Source: Agromyces salentinus
Lineage (GTDB): Bacteria > Actinomycetota > Actinomycetes > Actinomycetales > Microbacteriaceae
Assembly (NCBI RefSeq): GCF_009749395.1
Contig: NZ_WBIR01000001.1
Location: 372,001-436,000, forward strand
Reading direction: 5' to 3'
DNA length: 64,000 nt
Part shown: one piece after another, positions 8,373-16,731 of the stretch
Layout of the letters: each line of letters opens with the position of its first letter
Position numbering within the stretch: position 1 is the first letter of the stretch
Made by a program: the position numbers and the translations under genes
Notes under the pieces: model-generated
The model's input: only the letters and a program-made list of their open reading frames with translations
Database searches by the model: none
Told to the model about the DNA's origin: nothing

Positions 8373-9299
8373 TCAGCCGGCGACCCGCATGGTGGCCCCC
8401 GCGCGGGCGGCGAAGGCCGTCGCGCTCGCGGTGATGGTGCGGCGCATGACCTCGGCCGCGGCGGTCGGGGCGACGTCGGCGGGCCGCGCGAAGCTGATCG
8501 TGCGCTCGAGCGAGGACGTCCCGAGCCGCACCGAACGCAGCCCCGGGCGGTCGATGAGGACCATCGCCGGGACGATCGCGACCCCGAGCCCGCGCTCGAC
8601 GAACCGCAGCACGGCGTCCATCTCGGCGCCCTCGAGCACGACCTCCGGCGCGAGGCCGGCGGCCAGGAACGCGGCATCCGTCGCCGCCCGCAGGTCGTAG
8701 CTCGAGCTGAAGACGATCTGCGGCAGCCGCGCCACCTCGGGGAGCGTGATCGTGTCGCGCTCGGTGATCGGGGGCCGGCTCGACGACGAGACGACCACGA
8801 GCTCCTCGACGAGCAGCGGCGTCACCGTGAAGCGATCGGCCGACGAGGCATCCGTCGTCGTGATGAGGGCGAGGTCGAGCTCACCGGCCGAGAGCTGGTC
8901 GAGCAGCCGGCGGGAGCCGTGCTCCGACAGGTACAGCTCGATCGCCGGGTGCGCCGCGTGGAATGCGCTCAGCACCTCCGCGACGAGGCTGATGCAGAGG
9001 GTCGGCGTCGCCCCGAGGCGGACCCGGCCGCGCTCGAGGCCGGCGAGCTCGGCGAGCTCGCGGCGCACCGCCTCGGCGTCGGCGAGCATGCGCCTCGCGA
9101 GCGGCAGGAGCGATTCACCGGCCGACGTCAGCGTGCTGCCACCGCGGGCGCGGTGGAACAGCTCGGCGCCGAGGTCCTGCTCGAGCGCGGCGATCTGGCG
9201 GCTCAGGGAGGGCTGGGCGAGGTAGAGCTCCTCGGCGGCCCGGGTGAAGTTGCCGAATCGGGCCACCTCGACGAAGCTCCGGAGTTGCTCGAGGTTCAT
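8373..9299 (-). CDS. LysR family transcriptional regulator
   Basis: 308-aa LysR-type regulator. The N-terminal winged HTH spans about residues 1-60 (LEQLRSFVEVARFGNFTRAA, PSLSRQIAALEQDLG), followed by a linker helix and a periplasmic-binding-protein-like effector domain from about residue 90. It is divergent from the flavoprotein gene at 9377, the classic layout in which a LysR protein controls its neighbour and itself from the shared 78-base region. The inducer is unknown; a dicarboxylate or amino acid would fit the partner enzyme. Starts at ATG 9299. Confidence 0.9.
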   Translation of the reverse strand: MNLEQLRSFVEVARFGNFTRAAEELYLAQPSLSRQIAALEQDLGAELFHRARGGSTLTSAGESLLPLARRMLADAEAVRRELAELAGLERGRVRLGATPTLCISLVAEVLSAFHAAHPAIELYLSEHGSRRLLDQLSAGELDLALITTTDASSADRFTVTPLLVEELVVVSSSSRPPITERDTITLPEVARLPQIVFSSSYDLRAATDAAFLAAGLAPEVVLEGAEMDAVLRFVERGLGVAIVPAMVLIDRPGLRSVRLGTSSLERTISFARPADVAPTAAAEVMRRTITASATAFAARAGATMRVAG

Positions 9300-9339
9300 G
9301 TCGATAGCGTACGCGCATGGGGATCAGCAGTCATATGCA

Positions 9340-9369
9340 TTGGACTCATCGAACTGTGCTTCCTAGCGT
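9340..9369 (+). promoter_or_regulatory. leaderless promoter of the flavoprotein gene
   Basis: TTGGAC (9340-9345) and TAGCGT (9364-9369) are separated by 18 bases. The ATG at 9377 begins eight bases after the -10 box, so transcription should start at or next to the start codon, and there is no Shine-Dalgarno. A short symmetric ATG/CAT element at 9335-9349 overlaps the -35 and may be part of a LysR site. Confidence 0.55.
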
Positions 9370-9376
9370 TGAATCC

Positions 9377-11122
9377 ATGAGCACCACCACACCTCAGGAA
9401 CGCCAGATCTCGACCACCGTCCTCGTCATCGGCACGGGCGGATCGGGGCTGCGCGCCGCCATCGAGCTCGCCGAGGCGGGCGTCGACGTCCTCGCGCTCG
9501 GGAAGCGGGCCAAGTCCGACGCGCACACCTCCCTCGCCGCCGGCGGCATCAATGCGGCGCTGTCGACGATGGACGCCGAGGACAGCTGGCAGCAGCACGC
9601 CGCCGACACCCTCAAGGAGAGCTACCTGCTCGCCGACCCGCGCACCGTCGTCACGGTGACCGAGGGCGGCGCCCGCGGCATCGACGACCTCGAGCGCTAC
9701 GGCATGCCGTTCGCCCGCGAGGCGGACGGCCGCATCTCGCAGCGCTTCTTCGGCGCGCACACCTACCGCCGCACGGCCTTCGCGGGCGACTACACGGGCC
9801 TGGAGATCCAGCGGACGCTCGTCAATCGCGCGGCGCAGCTGCACGTGCCGATCCTCGACACGGCCTACGTCACGCGGATCCTCGTCAACGAGGACGGCGC
9901 GGTCTTCGGCGCCTACGGCTTCGACCTCGAGGACGGCACGCGCTACCTCATCCACGCGGATGCCGTCATCCTCGCCGCCGGAGGGCACAACCGCATCTGG
10001 CGGCGCACCTCGTCCCGCCGCGACGAGAACACGGGCGACTCGTGGCGCCTCGCCGTCGAGGCGGGCGGACGCGTGCGCGACCCCGAACTCGTGCAGTTCC
10101 ACCCGTCGGGCATCATCGAGCCCGAGAACGCGGCGGGCACCCTCATCTCCGAGGCGGCCCGCGGCGAGGGCGGCATCCTCACGAACGGCCTCGGCGAGCG
10201 CTTCATGGCGAAGTACGACCCCGAACGCATGGAACTCTCGACCCGCGATCGGGTGGCGCTCGCGGCGTACACCGAGATCAAGGAGGGCCGGGGAACCCCG
10301 AACGGCGGGGTCTGGCTGGACGTCTCGCACCTGCCGCGCGAGACGATCATGACCCGGCTCCCCCGCGTCTACCAGACGATGCTCGAGCTCCAGATGCTCG
10401 ACATCACGAAGGAGCCGATCGAGATCGCGCCCACCGCGCACTACTCGATGGGCGGCGTCTGGGTGCGTCCAGAGGACCACGGCACGGATGTCCCCGGGCT
10501 CTACGCGATCGGGGAGGCATCCTCCGGGCTGCACGGCGCGAACCGCCTGGGCGGCAACTCGCTCATCGAGCTGCTCGTCTTCGGGCGCATCGTGGGGCAG
10601 GCGGCCGCCTCGTACTCGCGCGGGCTCACGGCGCAGCAGCGCTCGAAGGCCGCCGTGCAGACCGCTCGCGACGAGATCGCCGGGCTGCTCGCCGCGGAGG
10701 GCAGCGAGAACGTGCGCGCCCTCCAGCGCGCCATCCGCAACACCATGACCGAGCACGCCGGGGTGGTGCGCGACGAGCAGGGCCTGCTGGCCGGCCTCGC
10801 CGAGCTCGACGCGATCGAGGCCCGCATGGCCGACATCGGCGTGCACCCCGACATCGCCGGCTACCAGGACCTCGCCCACGCGTTCGACCTGAAGTCGGCG
10901 GTACTCGCCGCCCGCGCCACCCTCTCGGCGGCGCTCGAGCGACGCGAGACCCGCGGATGCCACAACCGCAGCGACCACCCCGAGACGGATGCCGCGCTGC
11001 AGGTCAACCTCGTCTGGTCGCCGTCCACCGGCGTGACGCGCGAGTCGATCCCGCCCGTCCCAGAGGAGATCGCGGCGCTCATGCGCGAGGAGGTCTCGGT
11101 GGCGGGCAAGCTCGTCGAGTAG
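9377..11122 (+). CDS. FAD-binding protein, fumarate reductase/L-aspartate oxidase type
   Basis: 581-aa soluble flavoprotein of the succinate dehydrogenase/fumarate reductase flavoprotein family. Seen: the FAD dinucleotide motif VLVIGTGGSGLRAAIELAEAG, a LAAGGINAAL segment, ELVQFHPSG, the substrate-site TAHYSMGGVWV and the C-terminal FAD contact GANRLGGNSLIELLVFGR. No iron-sulfur or membrane-anchor subunit lies nearby, so it probably works alone, as an L-aspartate oxidase-like or fumarate reductase-like enzyme; nadA and nadC are also absent. ATG 9377 is chosen over the in-frame ATG at 9317 because it aligns with the leaderless promoter. A divergent LysR gene is the likely regulator. Confidence 0.82.
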   Translation: MSTTTPQERQISTTVLVIGTGGSGLRAAIELAEAGVDVLALGKRAKSDAHTSLAAGGINAALSTMDAEDSWQQHAADTLKESYLLADPRTVVTVTEGGARGIDDLERYGMPFAREADGRISQRFFGAHTYRRTAFAGDYTGLEIQRTLVNRAAQLHVPILDTAYVTRILVNEDGAVFGAYGFDLEDGTRYLIHADAVILAAGGHNRIWRRTSSRRDENTGDSWRLAVEAGGRVRDPELVQFHPSGIIEPENAAGTLISEAARGEGGILTNGLGERFMAKYDPERMELSTRDRVALAAYTEIKEGRGTPNGGVWLDVSHLPRETIMTRLPRVYQTMLELQMLDITKEPIEIAPTAHYSMGGVWVRPEDHGTDVPGLYAIGEASSGLHGANRLGGNSLIELLVFGRIVGQAAASYSRGLTAQQRSKAAVQTARDEIAGLLAAEGSENVRALQRAIRNTMTEHAGVVRDEQGLLAGLAELDAIEARMADIGVHPDIAGYQDLAHAFDLKSAVLAARATLSAALERRETRGCHNRSDHPETDAALQVNLVWSPSTGVTRESIPPVPEEIAALMREEVSVAGKLVE

Positions 11123-11134
11123 CGAGGTCGAGCC

Positions 11135-11170
11135 GGAGGGGGCGGATGCCGCGAGGCATCCGCCCCCTTC
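11135..11170. terminator. hairpin terminator with CGGATGCC stem
   Basis: GGGGGCGGATGCC (11138-11150) pairs with GGCATCCGCCCCC (11155-11167) around a GCGA loop; outer pairs extend it to 11135-11170. It sits between convergent genes and overlaps the last codon of the GH26 gene. Confidence 0.75.
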
Positions 11171-12272
11171 AGCGCCCGGCAGGCCCGGAGGCGACGAACC
11201 GGGGCAGGTCGGCGGCCCCGATGCTGCCGCGGTAGAACGCCGCCATCGCGTCGGGGGTGTTGTGGAGCCAGGTCCGCTCACCCCACGGCATCGCGAGCGC
11301 CCAGGCCGGCTGGGTGCGGAGCACGTCCGGGCCGGGCAGCACGAAGGTCTCCCCGATGATCATCGGCTTGCCGTCGCGCTCGGCGATGCGGCGCGCCTGC
11401 TCGTACCGCCTCGGCGAGTACCCCTCGTCGTCGTAGAAGTCCACCGAGAGCACGTCGTACGCGTCGGCGCCGGGATTGAATGAGTCCCAGTCGTTCGCGT
11501 CGTACTCGGGGATGCCGCCCGCGAGCCCGCGGTACCTCGCGAACTTCTCGTCGCCGTCCAGGTGTCCGTAGTCGTCGGGCAGGTCCTGGATGTTCCAGAC
11601 CCAGACGATGTCGTGCAGGCCCCATTCCTCCTCGAGGTGCCGGCGGAACATCCGGAAGAGGCCGGCGGTTCCCCCGGGCCCCGGCCGGCCGCCCCACCAG
11701 AAGACGTGCTGGTTCATCTCGTGGAAGGGGCGGAGCAGCACCGTGACGCCTGCGTCGTCGAGCCGCTTCAGGTGCCCGGCGTACTCGTCCATGCGGCGGC
11801 GCCAGTTGGCGTTCAGCTCGGTGCCGTCGCGCAGGAGCTCGGCCCAGCGATCCTCCGGCAGGTGGCTGTAGACGCGGTTGGGCCCGGGCAGGGCGTCGGC
11901 CGCCGCATCCGTGCCCCATCCGCCCTCGACCTCCTGCTCGACCGTGTACTGCGGCGGCGAGACGTGGAACATGATCTGGACGAGGCGTCCGTTCCTCCAC
12001 TGGCGGATGACCTCGTCGATCATGTTCGCCCGGAACGGCACGGTGCGACCGGTGAGGAAGTCCGCACTGTAGAGCGCCGGATACACCCCGGTCTCGGCGG
12101 CGACGCGCCGGTGGAGGTCGTCGGCCTCCGCCGGATCCTCGTACGGGTGGTCGTGGTGCATCGCCGAGATGATCCGGCCGCCGTGGTCGCCGGCGAGGTA
12201 TTCGAGCACGCCGACGCCGGGGGCGGTCTCCGAGGTGTCGAGGCCCGCGTCGCCGCTCACCGGACCCGTCAC
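11169..12272 (-). CDS. GH26 family beta-mannanase, no signal peptide
   Basis: Glycoside hydrolase family 26, 367 aa; hydrolyses beta-1,4-mannosidic bonds with retention. The general acid/base Glu is in RPFHEMN (about residue 184) and the nucleophile Glu in IIGETFV (about residue 307). WVWNIQDLPDD and HVSPPQY are further family segments. Unlike its upstream neighbour it has no signal peptide, so it probably acts in the cytoplasm on imported manno-oligosaccharides, perhaps releasing mannobiose. The GTG start at 12272 overlaps the stop of the GH5 gene (GTGA), which implies translational coupling to a secreted enzyme. Confidence 0.85.
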   Translation of the reverse strand: MTGPVSGDAGLDTSETAPGVGVLEYLAGDHGGRIISAMHHDHPYEDPAEADDLHRRVAAETGVYPALYSADFLTGRTVPFRANMIDEVIRQWRNGRLVQIMFHVSPPQYTVEQEVEGGWGTDAAADALPGPNRVYSHLPEDRWAELLRDGTELNANWRRRMDEYAGHLKRLDDAGVTVLLRPFHEMNQHVFWWGGRPGPGGTAGLFRMFRRHLEEEWGLHDIVWVWNIQDLPDDYGHLDGDEKFARYRGLAGGIPEYDANDWDSFNPGADAYDVLSVDFYDDEGYSPRRYEQARRIAERDGKPMIIGETFVLPGPDVLRTQPAWALAMPWGERTWLHNTPDAMAAFYRGSIGAADLPRFVASGPAGR

Positions 12273-15200
12273 AGCAGGATCACCAGGACGCGCTTCGTGC
12301 TCGTGGCGGCGATGGTCGCGTCCCCCGCGAACGTCGCGACCACCGAGTGGACGCCGCGCTTGAGCTTGGGCAGCGTGAGCGTCGCCCGGCCGTTCCCGTC
12401 GAGCGTCGCGGTGACCGTCTTGCCGCCCACCGTGACCGTGACGGTCCGGCCGGCCGTCGGGGCCGCGGTGTCGAGCTGCACGGTGGCCTTGACCGTGAGG
12501 AACGACAGCGAGACGGGCGACGAGAGCCGGAGTCCGAGCGAGCTCGCGTACACGACCGTGACGGCCTCGCTCGAGGCCGAGGCCGAGGCAGTCCCCCGGT
12601 GCGCCGTGACGACGACGACGATCTCCGCGCCCTGGTCTGCGGCGGTGACCGTGTAGGTCTGCTCCTCGGCGCCCGCGACGTCGATCCCGTCGCGCTGCCA
12701 CTGGTAGCTGAACGTGAGGTCGGCGCCGTCCCAGGCGCCCGGGTCGGCGGTCAGGGTGCCGCCGACGACGGCAGCGCCGGCCACCGACGGTGCTGCGGTG
12801 TTCACCGGAACCTGCGGCCCGGCATCCACGAGCGTCGTCGCGACGTCGTCGATGACGAGCGTGCCGGCTCCGGAGCCGCCGAGGTAGAACGCGAACTGGC
12901 TCACCTTCGTGAGGTCCAGCTGCCCTTCGCCGGCCCAGGCGGGCGGCGCGAACTCGTCGAACGCGACCTCGTAGTGGGTCCAGTCACCGGTCGTGACCGG
13001 CACCGCGGCCTCCCAGTAGGCACCGGCCGCGACGAACTGCACGCTCAGGGTCTGGCCCGGCGTGGCCTGCGCGTCGAACTCGACGCCGTCGTAGCCCCAC
13101 CACGACTGCGCCGCGGGCAGGGTGCGGATGACGCCGGCGTAGCCGGGCCCGGAGAGGTCGTAGGCGAACGAGGCGGCCGTGGTCCCGGTGACCGGGTTCG
13201 CGATCCTCGTGGCCGTCACGGGCCCGCCGCCGCCGTTGCGCGGGTACGCCGCGGCGAGCGCCGCATCATCGGCGTAGGACTCGAAGTCCTCGACCGTGAG
13301 CGCGGTCGTCGGCAGCTCCGCCGTGGCGAAGGTGGCCACCTCCGGGCTGGCGATCGTCTGCCCGTAGCCGTTGAACGCGGTGACCTGCCAGTGGTAGGTC
13401 GTGCCCGGGGCGAGTTCCTCGGTGACCGTGTGCCGCGGCGCGCTGAGGGCGGCCGACTGCTCGACGACGTCGGTGAGTCCCGCATCACGGGCGAGGGTGA
13501 CCCGGTAGTACGCGGCATCCGCCGCGCTCGACCACGTCAACTGCGGCGATGCGGTGATGCCCGTGGCGCCGTCGGCCGGAGCGGTGAGGGCGAAGGCCCC
13601 GGGCGCCGCCGGTTCCGGTGCGTTCGGGGAGAACAGCGTGAGCTCCCCGATCTGCGGCGTCCACGGCTCGCCCTGCGCGCCGTCCCACGAGATCCTGAGG
13701 AAGTCCGTGTCCTCCAGGCCCCGCAGGCGGTAGTCGAACCGCTTCCAGTTGCCGGCTCCGCCGGTGACCTGCGGCTCGAGCGGCGTCCACTCGGAACCGT
13801 CGGCCGATGCCGAGACGGCCACGGGGATGACGGGCTGGTCGGGCCAGTACCACGCCGTGAAGTCGGCGCCCGAGATGTCGTCGTAGGTCCACACGAGGCT
13901 TGCGGGGTCGGCGCTGTCACGCTTGGCCCGGCCGGCGTCCCCACCGAACTGCCCCGGGTTCCCGCCGTCGATGGAGAGTGCTCCGGTGTGCTCGGCGGTC
14001 AGCGAGAAGTCGTCGAGGGGGTCGACGAGGGCCGGACGATCGGCGACGCCGGTGATGGTCGCCCTCGAGAGGCGCACGCCGGAGTCTGCTGCCCACGAGA
14101 CCCGCACCTGCTCGCCCGAGAGTCCACTCGCCGTGACGAGCACCCCGCCGTCGACGGTGCTGCTCTCGAGCACGGCGTCGGTCCAGTCCGAGCCGTCACT
14201 GCTCGATGCGACGCGAAGGTCGTCGGCCGACCCGGCGTCGAGGCGGAACGACGCGGTGCTCGCGCCGGCCACGTTCCAGGTGATGGCGGCATCGCCTCCG
14301 TCGGCGACCGCCTGGGCATGGACCGGCGTCGCCACCACGCGGACGTGCTCAGAGGACGACGCGAGGCCGAGCGTCTCGAGCGGGTCGACGAGCACGGCCG
14401 AGCCGGCAGGGACGTCCACGGTGTCGGAGACGGCGGTTCCGGCCGCGTCCGCCTTCGCCGCGGTGACCCGGTACCGCACGTCGCCCGCGGGCTCGAGGTC
14501 GAGGACCGGCGACCCCTCGGCGGGGACCTCGGCGACCGTGCTCCAGGCGGCACCGTCGACCGAGCGTTCGACGAGGTAGGTCGCCGCCGCCGCGGTTCCG
14601 CGCCACGCGACGGAGTTGATGCCGTTCGTGGTGGTGACCTCGGTGATGAGCGGCCGGTCGAGCTCGACCGTGCCGGTGGCCGAGCCGATCGCCTCGGAGT
14701 AGGCCTCGATGGCCTCGACCTGCGAGCGCATCTTCTCGGTCGTTCCCGGATGGTGCAGGGTGAAGCCGTCGTCGTGCTCGACGTAGCCGCCGCGGTCGTG
14801 GTGGCCGAACAGGGACCAGAGCATCATCCCCGTGACGTCGGGGTTCTCGACGAGGGGGCCGAGCAGGTCGGCGGATGCCGAGTTGGAGCCGTACTCGCCG
14901 GCGATGTAGACCTTGCCCGCGTCGGTGATGGTGGCCGCGTCCGCCGCCACCTTGGCCGCGGTCGGCGGGTAGTAGTGCACGTCCACGATGTCGACGTCGG
15001 CCGCGACGAGGGTGTCGGGGTCGATGTCGAAGCGTCGTCCGGCGGAGAGGAGCTGGTGCGGGGCGCGCTCCTTGATGAACGCGGCCTGGCTCGCGATCCA
15101 GTCGGGCGTCATGCCCTCGAGCTCGTTGCCGAGCTCCCACGCCAGGACCGTGGGGTCGTCGACGTACCGGACGCCGGTCAGGGCGTTGGTGCGCGACAGG

Positions 15201-15781
15201 ACGTGCTCGACGTAATCGTCGAAGGCGGCGATGGCCGCGGCATCCGTGTAGAAATCGCCGGGCTGGAGCCCGAGCGGCGTCGTGAAGTCGCGGTGACCGC
15301 CGTGGTAGTACGCCCATTCGTCGGTCAGCGGGAGGATGAAGCGGAGGCCGATCGAGCCGGCGTAGGCGATCGCGAAATCGATCGTGGCGAACGCCTCGTC
15401 GTTGTACTCGCCGAGCGCCGGCATCAGTGCCAGCGGGTTCGCGTCGTCCTGGCCGGTGGAGGTCATCATGTGGGACCTCACCACCGTGATGCCCATCTCC
15501 TTGGCGGTGTCGAGGGCGTTCTTGATGCGGAAGAAGGTCGGGTAGTCGACGCCGCCGACGTTCTCGTCCAGGCCCAGCCAGTAGGCGTTCGCGCCGTTGA
15601 ACCGGAACGTGTCGCCGCCCAGCACGAGTCGGCTGCCGTCGCGGGTGACGAATTCGGTGTTCACGGAGCTCCAGTCGGACTCGGCGGCGGCCGCCGCCGG
15701 GGTGGCGACCAGGACTCCGGCGACGAGCGCACCGGCAGCGAGCAGGCTACCGAGTGCGCGGATCGGGTGTGGGGTGTGCAT
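12269..15781 (-). CDS. secreted multidomain GH5-type mannanase with CBM, Fn3 and Ig-like modules
   Basis: 1170-aa secreted endo-beta-mannanase candidate. A signal peptide covers about residues 1-34 (LGSLLAAGALVAGVLVATPA, then AAAA). The GH5-like (beta/alpha)8 domain covers about 36-390, with acid/base Glu in WELGNELEG (about 219) and nucleophile Glu in YIAGEYGS (about 297). Downstream are discoidin-like/jelly-roll modules, an Fn3 domain (SPQLTWSSAADAAYYRVTLA), a CBM11-like module (LTVEDFESYADDAALAAAYP), an Ig-like repeat (TLTADPGAWDG, FSYQWQRDG) and a terminal Big_5-like domain. No LPXTG is present. ATG 15781 has GAAGGAGA upstream. It should degrade extracellular mannan for the adjacent importer. 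Confidence 0.85.
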   Translation of the reverse strand: MHTPHPIRALGSLLAAGALVAGVLVATPAAAAAESDWSSVNTEFVTRDGSRLVLGGDTFRFNGANAYWLGLDENVGGVDYPTFFRIKNALDTAKEMGITVVRSHMMTSTGQDDANPLALMPALGEYNDEAFATIDFAIAYAGSIGLRFILPLTDEWAYYHGGHRDFTTPLGLQPGDFYTDAAAIAAFDDYVEHVLSRTNALTGVRYVDDPTVLAWELGNELEGMTPDWIASQAAFIKERAPHQLLSAGRRFDIDPDTLVAADVDIVDVHYYPPTAAKVAADAATITDAGKVYIAGEYGSNSASADLLGPLVENPDVTGMMLWSLFGHHDRGGYVEHDDGFTLHHPGTTEKMRSQVEAIEAYSEAIGSATGTVELDRPLITEVTTTNGINSVAWRGTAAAATYLVERSVDGAAWSTVAEVPAEGSPVLDLEPAGDVRYRVTAAKADAAGTAVSDTVDVPAGSAVLVDPLETLGLASSSEHVRVVATPVHAQAVADGGDAAITWNVAGASTASFRLDAGSADDLRVASSSDGSDWTDAVLESSTVDGGVLVTASGLSGEQVRVSWAADSGVRLSRATITGVADRPALVDPLDDFSLTAEHTGALSIDGGNPGQFGGDAGRAKRDSADPASLVWTYDDISGADFTAWYWPDQPVIPVAVSASADGSEWTPLEPQVTGGAGNWKRFDYRLRGLEDTDFLRISWDGAQGEPWTPQIGELTLFSPNAPEPAAPGAFALTAPADGATGITASPQLTWSSAADAAYYRVTLARDAGLTDVVEQSAALSAPRHTVTEELAPGTTYHWQVTAFNGYGQTIASPEVATFATAELPTTALTVEDFESYADDAALAAAYPRNGGGGPVTATRIANPVTGTTAASFAYDLSGPGYAGVIRTLPAAQSWWGYDGVEFDAQATPGQTLSVQFVAAGAYWEAAVPVTTGDWTHYEVAFDEFAPPAWAGEGQLDLTKVSQFAFYLGGSGAGTLVIDDVATTLVDAGPQVPVNTAAPSVAGAAVVGGTLTADPGAWDGADLTFSYQWQRDGIDVAGAEEQTYTVTAADQGAEIVVVVTAHRGTASASASSEAVTVVYASSLGLRLSSPVSLSFLTVKATVQLDTAAPTAGRTVTVTVGGKTVTATLDGNGRATLTLPKLKRGVHSVVATFAGDATIAATSTKRVLVILL

Positions 15782-15822
15782 GTTCGTCTCCTTCGACGGT
15801 GCGCCCGGTGGGCGGTGACGGT

Positions 15823-16731
15823 TCAGCCGGCGGCTGCGAGCGAGTCGGTGCGCGCGAATGCCCCGTTGCGCGCGAGGTGGAGGGCGCCCAGCACGCCCGA
15901 GTGGTCGCCGAGGGCGGGCGCGACGACGAACGCGTCGACCTCGGTCGACGGGTGCCCGGCACCCAGGGCTCCGTTGACCTCCCGGCGCATCGCGGCGCGT
16001 GCGCCGGTGAGCATCCCCTCGATCTTCAGGACCCCGCCGCCGAGCACGATGCGCTGGGGCACGAGCGAGTACAGCACCGTGGCGAGCAGCTGGCCGAGGT
16101 AGGACGACTCGATCTGCACGGCCCGGGCGTGGTCGGCGCCGAGCGCTCGGGTGGACCGACTCCACCGCGCGGCCATCGCCGGGCCGGACGCCAGTCCCTC
16201 GACGCAGTCGCCGTGGAACGGGCAGACGCCGGGGAAGTCGTCATCGGGATGGCGCCGAACGGGAAGGTGCCCCATCTCGGGATGCCCGACACCGGACACG
16301 GGGGTGCCCGACAGGATCGCGCCGACGCCGATGCCGGTGCCCACCGTCACGTACGCGACATCCGACACGCCGCTCGCGGCGCCGTAGGCGGACTCGCCGA
16401 TCGCCGCACCCGTGACGTCGGACACCAGGGTCATCGACCGATGCGGTCCGATCAACTCGGCGAGGGAGGTGCCCGCCCACCCCGGCTTCGTGGTCGCCGT
16501 GATGCGGCCGCGGCCTGGCGAGGACGGGTCCAGGTCCAGCGGACCGAACGAGGCGACGCCGACGGCGTCGACACGGCGCCCCCGTTCGCCGAGGAACGCA
16601 CGGATGCGTTCCCCCGCGCCATCCGGTGCGCCCGTCGGGAACTCGATGACCTCCACGAGCCGGCTCGGCGTCGCCTCCTCGGCGACCGCGCAGATGATCT
16701 TCGTGCCACCGGTCTCGATGCCGGCGATCAC
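15823..16731 (-). CDS. ROK family sugar kinase (fructokinase/mannokinase-like)
   Basis: 302-aa ROK kinase without HTH; phosphorylates a free hexose using ATP in the cytoplasm. Seen: the phosphate-binding IETGGTKI, GTGIGVGAIL and the Zn-binding insert (GHPEMGH, then CPFHGDCVEG) typical of the fructokinase branch. In Bacillus the glucomannan operon carries a comparable kinase (GmuE), so mannose or fructose is the likely substrate here. The GTG at 16731 overlaps the beta-mannosidase stop (GTGA), so the two are coupled: the mannosidase frees mannose and this enzyme may trap it as the 6-phosphate. Confidence 0.82.
   Translation of the reverse strand: MIAGIETGGTKIICAVAEEATPSRLVEVIEFPTGAPDGAGERIRAFLGERGRRVDAVGVASFGPLDLDPSSPGRGRITATTKPGWAGTSLAELIGPHRSMTLVSDVTGAAIGESAYGAASGVSDVAYVTVGTGIGVGAILSGTPVSGVGHPEMGHLPVRRHPDDDFPGVCPFHGDCVEGLASGPAMAARWSRSTRALGADHARAVQIESSYLGQLLATVLYSLVPQRIVLGGGVLKIEGMLTGARAAMRREVNGALGAGHPSTEVDAFVVAPALGDHSGVLGALHLARNGAFARTDSLAAAG

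Noticed and set aside
12264..12294. Another CGTCACA at the GH26/GH5 junction as a seventh ECF41 promoter
   Set aside because: There is no GGTC or CGTC 16 bases downstream, and it lies within coding sequence.
12347..16102. A 1251-codon open frame on the plus strand antisense to the GH5 gene
   Set aside because: Same cause; the minus-strand frame has a signal peptide, catalytic motifs and recognisable modules.
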